A DNA stretch of 26,932 nucleotides from Succinatimonas sp. UBA6849 (GTDB lineage: Bacteria; Pseudomonadota; Gammaproteobacteria; Enterobacterales; Succinivibrionaceae). The notes under the pieces are model-generated. The model had not been told where the DNA came from and made no database searches. It saw nothing but the letters and a program-made list of their open reading frames with translations. Below are positions 7,782 through 15,433 of this stretch, one piece after another. Position numbers and translations under genes: made by a program. The stretch is taken from the NCBI GenBank assembly GCA_002449335.1, contig DKDL01000047.1, forward strand, positions 17,079 to 44,010, in the 5' to 3' direction. How positions within the stretch are numbered: position 1 is the stretch's first letter; every line of letters starts with the position of its first letter.

Positions 7782-9569
7782 ATGCCTGAAAGCGGCAAAG
7801 AAGCAACTACAGTAGCTACAGAGAATAGCAACTCACAGGTAAAGACAGCATCGGTAAAGACAGCATCGGTAAATACTGCATCGGTAAATACTGCATCGGT
7901 AAATACAACACCTGCACAGAATCATCCTGCACCTGACAAGAGTGCGGATAATACTACTCAAAATCAGGAAAAGAATACTTCTCAAGAGCCAAAGGCAAAT
8001 CTTGAGCTGTTAAAGCAGCGTTTATATGACACTGTTGCAGCTATCTTTTCTCGATGTGGCGTGCCTACAGCAAGTTTTAGAATTTCAGACCTCGTGGAAT
8101 TTGGCGCTTCTGTATCCTATTCTATGAACTGGAGCTTTAAATGTCGTTGCTCTGATAAAATCCTCCGTTCAGTCAGCGATGAAACTCATGTACTCTCAAC
8201 TAGCGCCCTAGATGAATTTACTTTAGCTAATACTAAGGAATTAGAAAAGGACAGCGCTAAGACTAAAGAATTTGTAAAACACCTCTCTGAGGCTTCATTT
8301 GAGGACTTAAAAGCCCTCTCTGGTCAGATCATTTGTTTTAACCGTATCAATGCTATCGGTAAAACCAGATGTAAGAGCTGTCATGGTACTGGAAGTGCTA
8401 CCTGTGAGAACTGTGGCGGTAAAGGTACCATTGAATGTCCTACCTGTCATGGTACTGCTAAGACCTGTCCTGTATGTCACGGTTCTGGTAATGCTAAATG
8501 CCATACCTGTAACGGAACCGGTAAAGTAAAGTGTAAAGACTGTCAGGGTAAAGGTGAGGTGATTGTAGACAGAGAAGTTATCTATGATGCTGACTGCAAG
8601 AAACAGATAAGTATTTCTCTTAAAGTACCAGGCACAGACAAAAAGATCACTTCATTTTCAAAAGAGGATGAAAAGGCCATTATTGAGGCAGCCGATTTCT
8701 CAGGTAAACCAAGTGGTAATGAGACCGCTCGAGGTTATTCAGTAAACTTCATGGGTATTACTCCATGCTATGCGGTACACGTCTACCTAATGGGGGTAGA
8801 TAAGCCTTTTGACTTTATTATCTGTGGTCATAAGAACTTACGCTCTATCTGTAAGCCTCCAGTATTAGATTATGTCTTCAATGATGAGTCACACTTACTC
8901 TCTGATACTTTAATTGCATCAGCTGATGATGTTGATGAAAAGATTAAGTGTGTAAAGGCTCTAGCTTCTAAAGCGATCTTAGCTAAAACCATTAGAACCA
9001 TCGAAAGACATGAGATGGAGATTGCCAAAGAGCAGGCTGTATCACAAGGCGTTACTGTAGAGTCAATTTTAACTGCTTCAAAGCACAAAGATTCTTCAAG
9101 ACTTTTATATATTAAGTCTAAGGTAAGACAGGAGCTCTTAGACAGTATTACCAAAGAACTGACTGATAACGCTCATGGTTATATTTCCGAAGATTTTGCT
9201 AGAGTTTTTGCTAAAAATCTTATATCATTTGTGCCTTTGCTGATGGTACTCAATCCTAAAACCAAAATGATTTGGGCTGGTATAACCTTGGTAACCTGGA
9301 TGATAGTGATCCTCATTGGTTATATGCTCCCTAATATTGTGGGCGGTATCATGATGATGTGTGTATCCTCAATCATCTGTGCCTTTACCTCTTTTGCGCT
9401 TACTAAAAACTGGAGTTACTACTCTGCTGTAAGCATGCTGAAGCTAACCCACAGGCTTAAAAAAGTTCCTAGTCTTACAGTTGAAGCTGTGCAGTCAATA
9501 AGACTGATCTTGGGTTCTGTCGTCATCGGATTGCTGACTATCTTAATTGTGAACGGTCATTTTTTATAA
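7782..9569 (+). CDS. membrane protein with six-knuckle DnaJ-type zinc-finger domain (paralog 1)
   Basis: A 595-aa protein in four parts. Residues 1-70 are a disordered Thr/Ser/Asn/Ala-rich leader with a pentapeptide repeat. A mixed region follows (71-195). Next is a compact cysteine-rich domain (197-258) with six CxxC pairs at C197/200, C208/211, C219/222, C229/232, C240/243 and C251/254; five carry the DnaJ-like CxxCxGxG form. A conserved C-terminal module contains PPVLDYV (359-365), a helical region and then hydrophobic segments near 497-514, 518-540 and 573-592. DnaJ/Hsp40 has four such knuckles binding two zinc ions; six would allow three. There is no J domain, so it is not a DnaJ co-chaperone. 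GAGGA precedes the ATG. The paralog lies 39 nt downstream, probably in one operon. Zinc binding is inferred; the function is unknown, perhaps protein or RNA binding at the membrane. Confidence 0.8.
   Translation: MPESGKEATTVATENSNSQVKTASVKTASVNTASVNTASVNTTPAQNHPAPDKSADNTTQNQEKNTSQEPKANLELLKQRLYDTVAAIFSRCGVPTASFRISDLVEFGASVSYSMNWSFKCRCSDKILRSVSDETHVLSTSALDEFTLANTKELEKDSAKTKEFVKHLSEASFEDLKALSGQIICFNRINAIGKTRCKSCHGTGSATCENCGGKGTIECPTCHGTAKTCPVCHGSGNAKCHTCNGTGKVKCKDCQGKGEVIVDREVIYDADCKKQISISLKVPGTDKKITSFSKEDEKAIIEAADFSGKPSGNETARGYSVNFMGITPCYAVHVYLMGVDKPFDFIICGHKNLRSICKPPVLDYVFNDESHLLSDTLIASADDVDEKIKCVKALASKAILAKTIRTIERHEMEIAKEQAVSQGVTVESILTASKHKDSSRLLYIKSKVRQELLDSITKELTDNAHGYISEDFARVFAKNLISFVPLLMVLNPKTKMIWAGITLVTWMIVILIGYMLPNIVGGIMMMCVSSIICAFTSFALTKNWSYYSAVSMLKLTHRLKKVPSLTVEAVQSIRLILGSVVIGLLTILIVNGHFL
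7839..7913 (+). repeat. 15-bp in-frame tandem repeat
   Basis: Two identical units GTAAAGACAGCATCG are followed by two identical units GTAAATACTGCATCG and one degraded unit. They encode repeated V-K/N-T-A-S pentapeptides in the disordered N-terminus. The unit is a multiple of three, so copy-number change would alter length without a frameshift. Confidence 0.85.
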
Positions 9570-9608
9570 GCAGAATTTTTTTAATCAGTATTATTTTAAA
9601 TAAGAGCA

Positions 9609-11153
9609 ATGTCAAAAGATATTAAAGTCCCTTTAAGAGCGTTATTAGGTAAGGTCGATGTCAGACCCGATACAGTAAGCTTTACTGATCCCTTGTTCTC
9701 TGAAGTTACTTTTGTATTTTTAGCAAACTGGTTCTATACCGTAGAATCAAAAGACACTGTAATTAAAAATGTCGTAGGTACTGAGAACGTTGTAGATGAA
9801 GAAGCTCTAAAAGAGTTCGAGCGTTTTAACCGCGATGTTTTAGAAAAAGATAAGACCATTCAAAAGAGCTTTAGCCGTTCTTTAGAAGGTATGTCTCCTT
9901 CAGAACTCTTCAAACTTGGCAATAAGATTAACCGTCTTTCTGTAAGAAAAGCCAAAGGTCAGTGTACCTGTCCTGATTGTGGTGGTTCCCAGAAAATGAA
10001 CTGTCCTAACTGCTCAGGCTTTGGCATGATCATCTGTCCTTCCTGTCAGGGTAGAGAAGGTGGTTGCGCCCGTTGTAAAAAGACCGGTTACATTGAATGT
10101 CCTACCTGTCGAGGTGCTAAAAAAATCCCTTGTCAGAAGTGTAAGGGCAAAGGCTCTATCTATGTAGAAAGACAGGTCTATTTAGAGACACACTGTGCTC
10201 CTTTAATTAAGATCGAATTTGAAAAAGCAGAAGACTGCTTTTCTGTTCCTCCTCCATCAGTTATCGACTATAACTGCTATCAGAAGTTATTAGATTCTCT
10301 GGATTTCAAGCTCTCAGATGCTGATACTCAGGAGGATTATCACTTTTTAATGACCTATAAGTGTGAAAACTCTATAGGCTATTTAAAGTTCTGTATCTCA
10401 GGCATCAATAAGATCTTTGAGTATTGGGCTACAGCCTCTGGTGTGCCTTTAGTGATACCTCCTGTATTAGACTATGTGTACTCATCTATGCGCTCTGATC
10501 TTATTGATACTTCTGTAGGTCGTTCTTTAGTAAGCGCTGATGCAAAAATTCTGGTACTCAATAACCTTAAAAGAGACCATATCTTTTACACTGTATTAAG
10601 AGCCTTTGAATATGACTTTGATCTGGTGACAAAGAGGGTAAAGAATCAGGCTGTAGAGACTGATGCTTACACAAGTAAGGTCTTTAGCATGAAGGCAAAA
10701 TTAGAGAGTATCGTAGCTTCACGTAAAGAGGAGTTAACTAAAGTTCTGTCTAAGAAGCTTTTAAAGGTAACGCAGCATTTGATGTCTGAGAGCTTTGCTA
10801 AAGATTGCTGTATGGGCTTAGTAGAGTTCTTTGCAAACTTAAAGTACAGACGTAAGTTTGTAACGATGTGCTGGAACTTTGGTACTCTGTTTGTGTGGGG
10901 CCTGACCTTGCTGCTAACATCATTTGTTGGTTCATCAGGTATGATGTTTATCTGTATGATCTTAAGTTTAGTCGCAAGTGCGCTTATCTCTTACTTTGGT
11001 TCTAAGAACCTGAGGATCTTTGAGATTTTACTGAGCTTAAAATGTTTTAAGAACATAACCAAGTTCATCGATTTAAACTATGACATCATGCGCTCTTTAA
11101 TCATGATGGCAGGTGTCTTTATCATTGAATTTGTAGTATCAAATCTGCAGTAA
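9609..11153 (+). CDS. membrane protein with six-knuckle zinc-finger domain (paralog 2)
   Basis: A 514-aa paralog of the preceding gene with the same layout but no disordered leader. An N-terminal region of about 115 residues precedes a cysteine-rich domain with six CxxC pairs (C121/124, C132/135, C143/146, C153/156, C164/167, C175/178) and an extra C119. Shared landmarks include CPTC, K-G-K-G plus R-E/Q-V after the last knuckle, and PPVLDYV (284-290). C-terminal hydrophobic segments lie near 420-440, 444-462 and 495-511. Several glycines of the DnaJ-type CxxCxGxG are lost (CPDCGGSQ, CPSCQGRE, CARCKKTG), so this copy is more diverged in the finger while keeping every CxxC. The ribosome binding site is weak (AAGAG very near the ATG), suggesting coupling to the upstream gene. 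The two products may form a heteromer (inference). Function is unknown. Confidence 0.8.
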   Translation: MSKDIKVPLRALLGKVDVRPDTVSFTDPLFSEVTFVFLANWFYTVESKDTVIKNVVGTENVVDEEALKEFERFNRDVLEKDKTIQKSFSRSLEGMSPSELFKLGNKINRLSVRKAKGQCTCPDCGGSQKMNCPNCSGFGMIICPSCQGREGGCARCKKTGYIECPTCRGAKKIPCQKCKGKGSIYVERQVYLETHCAPLIKIEFEKAEDCFSVPPPSVIDYNCYQKLLDSLDFKLSDADTQEDYHFLMTYKCENSIGYLKFCISGINKIFEYWATASGVPLVIPPVLDYVYSSMRSDLIDTSVGRSLVSADAKILVLNNLKRDHIFYTVLRAFEYDFDLVTKRVKNQAVETDAYTSKVFSMKAKLESIVASRKEELTKVLSKKLLKVTQHLMSESFAKDCCMGLVEFFANLKYRRKFVTMCWNFGTLFVWGLTLLLTSFVGSSGMMFICMILSLVASALISYFGSKNLRIFEILLSLKCFKNITKFIDLNYDIMRSLIMMAGVFIIEFVVSNLQ

Positions 11154-11313
11154 GCTTCAGTGATAATTAGTACTTGTGCTAAGTATTAGAAAGCTTACCG
11201 TATTCAGTTAAAATCACTTCTAAATAAGCACTGTCATCTAATAGTCTTGTCCTCGATAACAGGCCTTGTCTTATGACCTTTCCTAAAAATCTAATCCTTT
11301 TGACAGGCGCAAA

Positions 11314-11337
11314 AAAAATGCCCCGAAGGGCATTTTT
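11314..11337. terminator. bidirectional terminator between zinc-finger pair and mcp
   Basis: AAAAATGCCC (11314-11323), a CGAA loop and GGGCATTTTT (11328-11337). With A-runs on the left and T-runs on the right it can stop transcription of the plus-strand zinc-finger operon and of the convergent minus-strand chemoreceptor gene. Confidence 0.85.
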
Positions 11338-11361
11338 ACTATGGATCAACCATGAATATTA

Positions 11362-13431
11362 TTAGTTTCTTTCAACCTTGAACAGATTTACGATATCCTC
11401 AAGGTTAGTGAACTCTTCCTGTAAGTGATTTAAGGTATCTACAGTATTAGTTGCAGAGTCGTGGATTTCGTTTGAAGCATCCTTGATGTAGGTAATACGC
11501 TCTGTAATATGGGTAGATACAGAAGCCTGCTCTTCAGCTGAAGATGCCAGAACGTTAGTTAAGTCAGTGATCTTATCTAACTCTGATCTAATCTGAGTGA
11601 AGGCATCAGCAGAGGTAATAACCATATCCACACTCTTCTTACCATCTCTCTGTAAGATCTCCATGCTCTGATTTGCGTGGTTAGCTCCTAAGACTAACTT
11701 GTCGATCTGAGCTCTGATCTGCTCTGTAGAATCCTTAGACTTCATAGCTAAGTTACGAACTTCATCTGCTACCACAGCAAAGCCCTTACCAGATTCACCT
11801 GCACGAGCAGCCTCAATTGCAGCGTTTAGAGCAAGTAAGTTTGTCTGCTCGGCAATACCCTGAATGATGTCCAAGATATCAACGATACGCTCAGTTTCCT
11901 TGTTAAGCTCTAATACAGACTCACTGGCGTCTTTAAGACCTACGGTTAAGTTCTCTAAGCTCTCACGGCACTCATTCCAGCTTGATTCTGATGAGATTGA
12001 GTAATCATGAGCGGTCTTAACACCGTTTGCAGCATCCTGAGCAACCTTAGATACTTCACCGATATTAGTACTCATCTGATGCATAGCAGCAGAGATTGTA
12101 TCAGTTGATGACTGTTGCTCCTCGCATGACTGCTTGGTCTGGTTCATCTTGTCAACGCCTTCTGCTACAGACTTACTTGCAAGATTTACCTGGTCCTGTA
12201 CAGCAATTAAAGCTTCGTTAAATGACTTAACCAGACTGTTGAAAGCTTTAGCCATTAAAGACAGCTCGTTGTGACCTTCAGCATTTAAGTGTAAGGTCAT
12301 ATCCTTATCTTTAGCTAACTTCTCCATTAAGTGCTGTGAGCGGTGTAATGCAGAGGTGATGCTGGTCATTACTAAGGTTGAAACCGCAAGAATTACAGCA
12401 ATTAAGATAATTGAAATTACAATTGCAAATACTAAGCTGTATTTTGCGCTGTCAGCCTTACTGTTACCTAAAGCTAAAAGCTCTTTTAATACAGAATTTG
12501 TAGTGTTCTCATAGGCAACCTTAGTTGACTGTGAGATTGATGACCAGTCAGCTAAAGGTAATTTCTTTTGCTCCTCACCCTGAGGTACGATTAACTGATA
12601 TGAATCAAAAGCGGTCCAGTAGCAGCCAATTACTCTATCTAGGACACCGGTATCTTTCATGTTCTTATTAAAGATAGCGATTAAATCCTCTGAAGCATAG
12701 CTCTCGAATGCTGAACGGAATTCACCTTCAAGACCTCTAAAGTGCATGATCTGACCGAACAGGTAACCACTTACACCCTGATTTACAGCTTCATTGATGT
12801 TGTTGTGTAAGTTTAAAGTTGCAATCTGAGCCTTTAATAGCCAGTAGTAAGCGTTAGCTTCGTTTACAACGTCAGGATCATGTGATGCGAAAGCGGTTGC
12901 ATAAGACACAGTGTTTGATACAGCTTCTGCTAAACGAGAGATATCAACACCTGCCCAAATGGTCTGACCTCCGAAAACATCTTTATAGTCATCAGAGCTT
13001 GGCTGCTTTGCATCTGCTACCTTTCTGATGTAGTTTAAGGTGTTTAACTTGGTCTTTAACTCATTGAAGTGCTTTTCGTTCTGGAAAACAGCAACCATAA
13101 CGTCGTGGTTTTCTTCAAAGAACTTGTTTAAAGCATTCATATCAGCATCAGTCTTATTACGAGCATTTAACATACCCTGTTTTGCTGCGGATGCTGCATT
13201 ATCTGATGAGTAGATATATTTAGAGGTTTCTTCCTGCTCTGCAATCAGATCAGATAGAACTGGAACAATGTGATTAACATAGTTTAATGAAGTAACCATC
13301 TCATTCATATTGCGATAGTCACTTAAAGAGTTGACAAAGTACCTTCCAATTAACACCAAAAGCGCGATAACAGGGATGGTAATCAAAAGCTGAATACGCT
13401 TCTTAATTGTCAAAGCGTTTAAAAAGTTCAT
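11362..13431 (-). CDS. methyl-accepting chemotaxis protein
   Basis: Transmembrane chemoreceptor of 689 aa. TM1 is at about residues 12-33 and TM2 at about 332-355, with a periplasmic sensor of about 300 residues between them. A HAMP domain follows (about 357-408), then the cytoplasmic signalling coiled coil with the invariant hairpin tip EQTNLLALNAAIEAARAG (528-545) that binds CheA and CheW. The all-helical sensor, with ETSKYIYSS early and a second similar helical half, resembles the NIT (nitrate/nitrite-sensing) fold; this is an inference and the ligand is unknown. The C-terminus lacks an NWETF-type CheR/CheB tether. AAGAGG lies before the ATG. No other chemotaxis gene is adjacent, so it is an orphan receptor feeding a pathway encoded elsewhere. 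It ends at the bidirectional terminator. Confidence 0.93.
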   Translation of the reverse strand: MNFLNALTIKKRIQLLITIPVIALLVLIGRYFVNSLSDYRNMNEMVTSLNYVNHIVPVLSDLIAEQEETSKYIYSSDNAASAAKQGMLNARNKTDADMNALNKFFEENHDVMVAVFQNEKHFNELKTKLNTLNYIRKVADAKQPSSDDYKDVFGGQTIWAGVDISRLAEAVSNTVSYATAFASHDPDVVNEANAYYWLLKAQIATLNLHNNINEAVNQGVSGYLFGQIMHFRGLEGEFRSAFESYASEDLIAIFNKNMKDTGVLDRVIGCYWTAFDSYQLIVPQGEEQKKLPLADWSSISQSTKVAYENTTNSVLKELLALGNSKADSAKYSLVFAIVISIILIAVILAVSTLVMTSITSALHRSQHLMEKLAKDKDMTLHLNAEGHNELSLMAKAFNSLVKSFNEALIAVQDQVNLASKSVAEGVDKMNQTKQSCEEQQSSTDTISAAMHQMSTNIGEVSKVAQDAANGVKTAHDYSISSESSWNECRESLENLTVGLKDASESVLELNKETERIVDILDIIQGIAEQTNLLALNAAIEAARAGESGKGFAVVADEVRNLAMKSKDSTEQIRAQIDKLVLGANHANQSMEILQRDGKKSVDMVITSADAFTQIRSELDKITDLTNVLASSAEEQASVSTHITERITYIKDASNEIHDSATNTVDTLNHLQEEFTNLEDIVNLFKVERN

Positions 13432-13531
13432 ATAAAAACCTCTTACTCGTAATTTGAATACTTTCTTATTATTTGTCCTGACGAAAAGACATATGCTCTC
13501 TTAACGTCAAGTGTTGGTTATTGTTTAGTTA

Positions 13532-13537
13532 ATTATA
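13532..13537 (-). promoter_or_regulatory. candidate -10 box for mcp
   Basis: TATAAT on the minus strand about 100 nt before the mcp start. The hexamer 17 bp further upstream is a poor -35 (3/6) and overlaps one of the AACGAT motifs, so an activator may be needed if this is the promoter. Confidence 0.35.
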
Positions 13538-13787
13538 GGTTTAGCACCATTAAACGTAACGATAAAATTTTAGGTATTTGATCTTTATCAGATTTTAAAA
13601 CTCTTTTATTTTCATGTCTGCAACCAAAAAAAAGTTCGCATATTTAAACATAAATTTAGCGTTTTGAAAATAAAAATCGTATCGTTACTAACTCCTTGAA
13701 AACTAACAATAATAAAAAAATGATAACGATAACATTTTGATCTTAAAAACATAATTTTTTTACGAAAATGCTAAAAAAGTTAAAAAT

Positions 13788-13800
13788 AATCGTTACGATT
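13788..13800. promoter_or_regulatory. AATCGTTACGATT palindrome, possible operator
   Basis: A 13-bp near-perfect palindrome (AATCGT-T-ACGATT). Single copies of the same core lie at 13556-13564, 13680-13688 and 13723-13731. Repetition of an otherwise uncommon CG-containing word in an AT-rich spacer suggests sites for a DNA-binding regulator. The regulator is not known. Confidence 0.35.
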
Positions 13801-13971
13801 TCGATTTTTAAGCTGTTTTTATGAAAATTAAGGGAAAATTCGAGGTCTGTCATACCTTAATTTTTAGAAAAACAGAGTCGCTTTTCAGCAAAGTTTTGCG
13901 GAGAAAAATGATTTTTAGATCTCATAAATTTTATGGTCAAAATTCATCTTTAAAAAAAAGGGAGCTTAGAT

Positions 13972-14041
13972 AAGGAAAAGCCCTGCACGAGGCAAGGCTT
14001 TAAGGAGGTAATTTGTAATCGATAAAGCAGATGATTCCTGA
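13972..14041 (-). ncRNA. possible 3'UTR-derived small RNA with anti-Shine-Dalgarno seed
   Basis: The HPr mRNA 3'UTR (minus strand) contains ACCTCCTTA (14009 to 14001), identical to the 3' end of 16S rRNA. It lies unpaired immediately upstream of a strong intrinsic terminator. A CCUCC stretch next to a terminator is the architecture of 3'UTR-derived sRNAs that block ribosome binding sites. A small hairpin also spans the HPr stop codon (14035-14050). No promoter internal to the gene was found, so release by RNase processing would be required. Speculative. Confidence 0.3.
13977..14001 (-). terminator. intrinsic terminator of the HPr gene
   Basis: Read on the minus strand: AAAGCCTTGC, loop CTCGT, then GCAGGGCTTT followed by further T-rich sequence. 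It is a 10-bp stem with one G-U pair, ending about 40 nt after the HPr stop codon. Confidence 0.75.
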
Positions 14042-14302
14042 CTATAGGAACTCTTCGAAAGCTCGCTTTACACCGATAACAGCGTCTTTCTCATCTTCAC
14101 CTTCAACGTGAACGTAAACTTCGTCCTGGTAACGGATGCCAAGACCTAATAAACCGAAAATACCAGCTTTAAGATCAACTGAACGATCCTGATAGATTAA
14201 AGTGATCTTTGACTTATAGCCGCTGATAGCCTTTAGAATTGCTCCTGCTGGACGTGCATGAACACCGTCTCTGTCCTTGATGGTATATGTAAACTTTTCC
14301 AT
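14042..14302 (-). CDS. HPr-family phosphocarrier protein
   Basis: An 86-aa cytosolic phosphocarrier of the PTS HPr family. The active-site motif G-V-H15-A-R17-P-A is intact, so it should accept phosphate from Enzyme I on His15. The IFGLLGLGI segment matches the IMGLMSLGI helix of typical HPr, but the residue aligned with the regulatory Ser46 is Gly (Ala-Gly at 46-47), so control by an HPr kinase looks impossible. No ptsI, crr or rpoN gene is adjacent, so whether it is the sugar HPr (ptsH) or the nitrogen-type NPr (ptsO) cannot be told from context; no symbol is given. The ribosome binding site is AGGA. It is monocistronic, with a terminator about 40 nt past the stop. Confidence 0.88.
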   Translation of the reverse strand: MEKFTYTIKDRDGVHARPAGAILKAISGYKSKITLIYQDRSVDLKAGIFGLLGLGIRYQDEVYVHVEGEDEKDAVIGVKRAFEEFL

Positions 14303-14398
14303 AGTTCAATATCCTAAGTTGTTTTTATAAAAAAGATTGTTGTTTTAAGTTCATAATATCAAATTCAATGATATATATAACACTTGCACAAAAAAAAA

Positions 14399-14689
14399 TT
14401 ATTCTTTTTTAAAGTCGATACGATTTCTTAGCTTCTGACCTGCTCTGAATGTAGTTACTCTTCTTTCAGAAATAGTAACTTCCTGACCGGTCTTAGGGTT
14501 TCTTCCTGGTCTTGCGCTCTTTAGCTTAAGCTCAAAGTTACCAAAGCCTGTTAGCTTTACCATTTCACCTCTTTCAAGCTTTCTTGCGATCTCTTCAAAA
14601 AACTTATCTACAAATTCTTGAGCTGTAGCCTTAGGAAGACCTACCTTGATAATCAGCCTTTCTGCTATTTCTGCACGAGTTAATGCCAT
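14399..14689 (-). CDS. ihfA: integration host factor subunit alpha
   Basis: A 96-aa nucleoid protein of the HU/IHF family. The start MALTRAE, the core VKLTGFGNFEL and the beta-arm RPGRNPKTG with the DNA-intercalating proline (P61) match IhfA rather than HU. IHF alpha/beta heterodimers bend DNA sharply at specific sites and take part in transcription, replication and recombination. AAGGA lies at good spacing before the ATG. In enterobacteria ihfA follows pheT; here it stands alone, between HPr and a UmuD-like gene. A T-run begins right after the stop codon but I see no convincing stem, so its terminator is unclear. Confidence 0.93.
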   Translation of the reverse strand: MALTRAEIAERLIIKVGLPKATAQEFVDKFFEEIARKLERGEMVKLTGFGNFELKLKSARPGRNPKTGQEVTISERRVTTFRAGQKLRNRIDFKKE

Positions 14690-14721
14690 AATAGTGTCCT
14701 TCTTTTGAAGCTAGAACCTGA

Positions 14722-14734
14722 CAGATAAAATCTG
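14722..14734. repeat. palindrome in ihfA leader
   Basis: CAGAT-AAA-ATCTG is a perfect 5-bp inverted repeat 33 nt upstream of the ihfA start codon. It may be an operator or a leader hairpin; no regulator can be assigned. Confidence 0.3.
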
Positions 14735-14953
14735 CTCTTATTTACTTACTACTTGTAATATAATACAAAAAATCTTAAATTTTTCGTGATGAGTGCAATA
14801 TTTTTAAAAATAATCAAAGATTTAAATATAAAATCGTACTCTGGTAACATTTTTTAGTTTCAATTCTGATCCTGAATTCCAACTAATCTAATCACGATGT
14901 ATCTTTGTGGTGCTTGTTATCCGTTCACTGCATTCTAATGGTTCAAATTGAAT

Positions 14954-15433
14954 ATGAAGAAATCTCTAATCAGAAGTGATGTTGAGCTAGAAGAAGGTCC
15001 TTTTAAAGGTCAGGATCTTAACAGCTATCTTTATATGAACCTGCCTTCAGTTTATCTTTTCAGAATGAGCTCTAATGTTATGCATGAAGATGGTATTCTT
15101 GAAGGGGATGTAGTCATTGTTGACAGAAGTCTGCTTATTGAAAATGGTGACTATGTGGTCATGAATATCAATGGAACTTTTCTTTTGCGTCAGTTCTTAG
15201 ATGGTAGAGAACCAAGACTTGTCTGTGCTGACGACACAATTCCTGATATTAATCTCACTCATGTAGATGAATGTGAACTCTTTGGTGTGGTCTCTTCTAT
15301 CATTAGAAAAACTCGAGTTAAAAAGAATGCCAACTCTCGCTTTAACCGTGGTCGCAGTCAGTATCCATACCGTCGAACACCTAAGACTTATCCAAAAGAT
15401 CCGAATGACAACGGCAGAAACTTCTATATGTAG
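14954..15433 (+). CDS. UmuD/LexA-like S24 fold protein lacking catalytic residues
   Basis: A 159-aa protein matching the peptidase S24 fold of UmuD and LexA: DLNSYLYMNLPSVYLFRMSS, then GILEGDVVIVD, GDYVV and ELFGVVSSIIRK align well with UmuD. The catalytic dyad is missing. The SGDSM motif is SSNVM (nucleophile Ser to Val42) and the Lys of the TVKKL motif is Arg79, so autocleavage should not occur. The N-terminal arm with the cleavage site is also shortened, so the protein resembles a ready-made UmuD'. A basic tail (RFNRGRSQYPYRR…) of about 38 residues is extra and could bind nucleic acid or a partner. No umuC or SOS box was found nearby. The ATG at 14954 was chosen; a TTG two codons upstream is also open, and neither has a good ribosome binding site. 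Confidence 0.8.
   Translation: MKKSLIRSDVELEEGPFKGQDLNSYLYMNLPSVYLFRMSSNVMHEDGILEGDVVIVDRSLLIENGDYVVMNINGTFLLRQFLDGREPRLVCADDTIPDINLTHVDECELFGVVSSIIRKTRVKKNANSRFNRGRSQYPYRRTPKTYPKDPNDNGRNFYM

Larger units (their letters stand above)
13432..14041. other. 610-bp AT-rich intergenic region upstream of mcp
   Basis: No convincing gene lies between the chemoreceptor and the HPr gene, both on the minus strand. The region contains a minus-strand TATAAT (13537 to 13532) that could serve as the mcp -10 box with only a poor -35. It also holds four copies of an AACGAT-type motif (near 13556, 13681, 13723 and 13789) and, at the far end, the HPr 3'UTR with its anti-Shine-Dalgarno match and terminator. A 50-codon plus-strand ORF (13821-13973) has no ribosome binding site and was not accepted. 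Confidence 0.6.

Noticed and set aside
8307..8504. Minus-strand ORF across the zinc-finger repeat
   Set aside because: A shadow of the CxxCxGxG codons (Thr/Ser-rich when reversed) without a start signal.
13821..13973. 50-codon plus-strand ORF, Lys/Arg-rich
   Set aside because: No ribosome binding site, no recognisable features and composition expected of translated AT-rich spacer; it runs through the poly-A tract.
14001..14015. Perfect plus-strand Shine-Dalgarno TAAGGAGGT followed by TTG
   Set aside because: The TTG is followed at once by TAA, and the next ATG (14031) is 22 nt away and antisense to the HPr gene. The sequence is better explained as an anti-Shine-Dalgarno on the minus-strand transcript.
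14840..14953. LexA box upstream of the UmuD-like gene
   Set aside because: No CTG-N10-CAG arrangement is present; SOS control cannot be supported from sequence.
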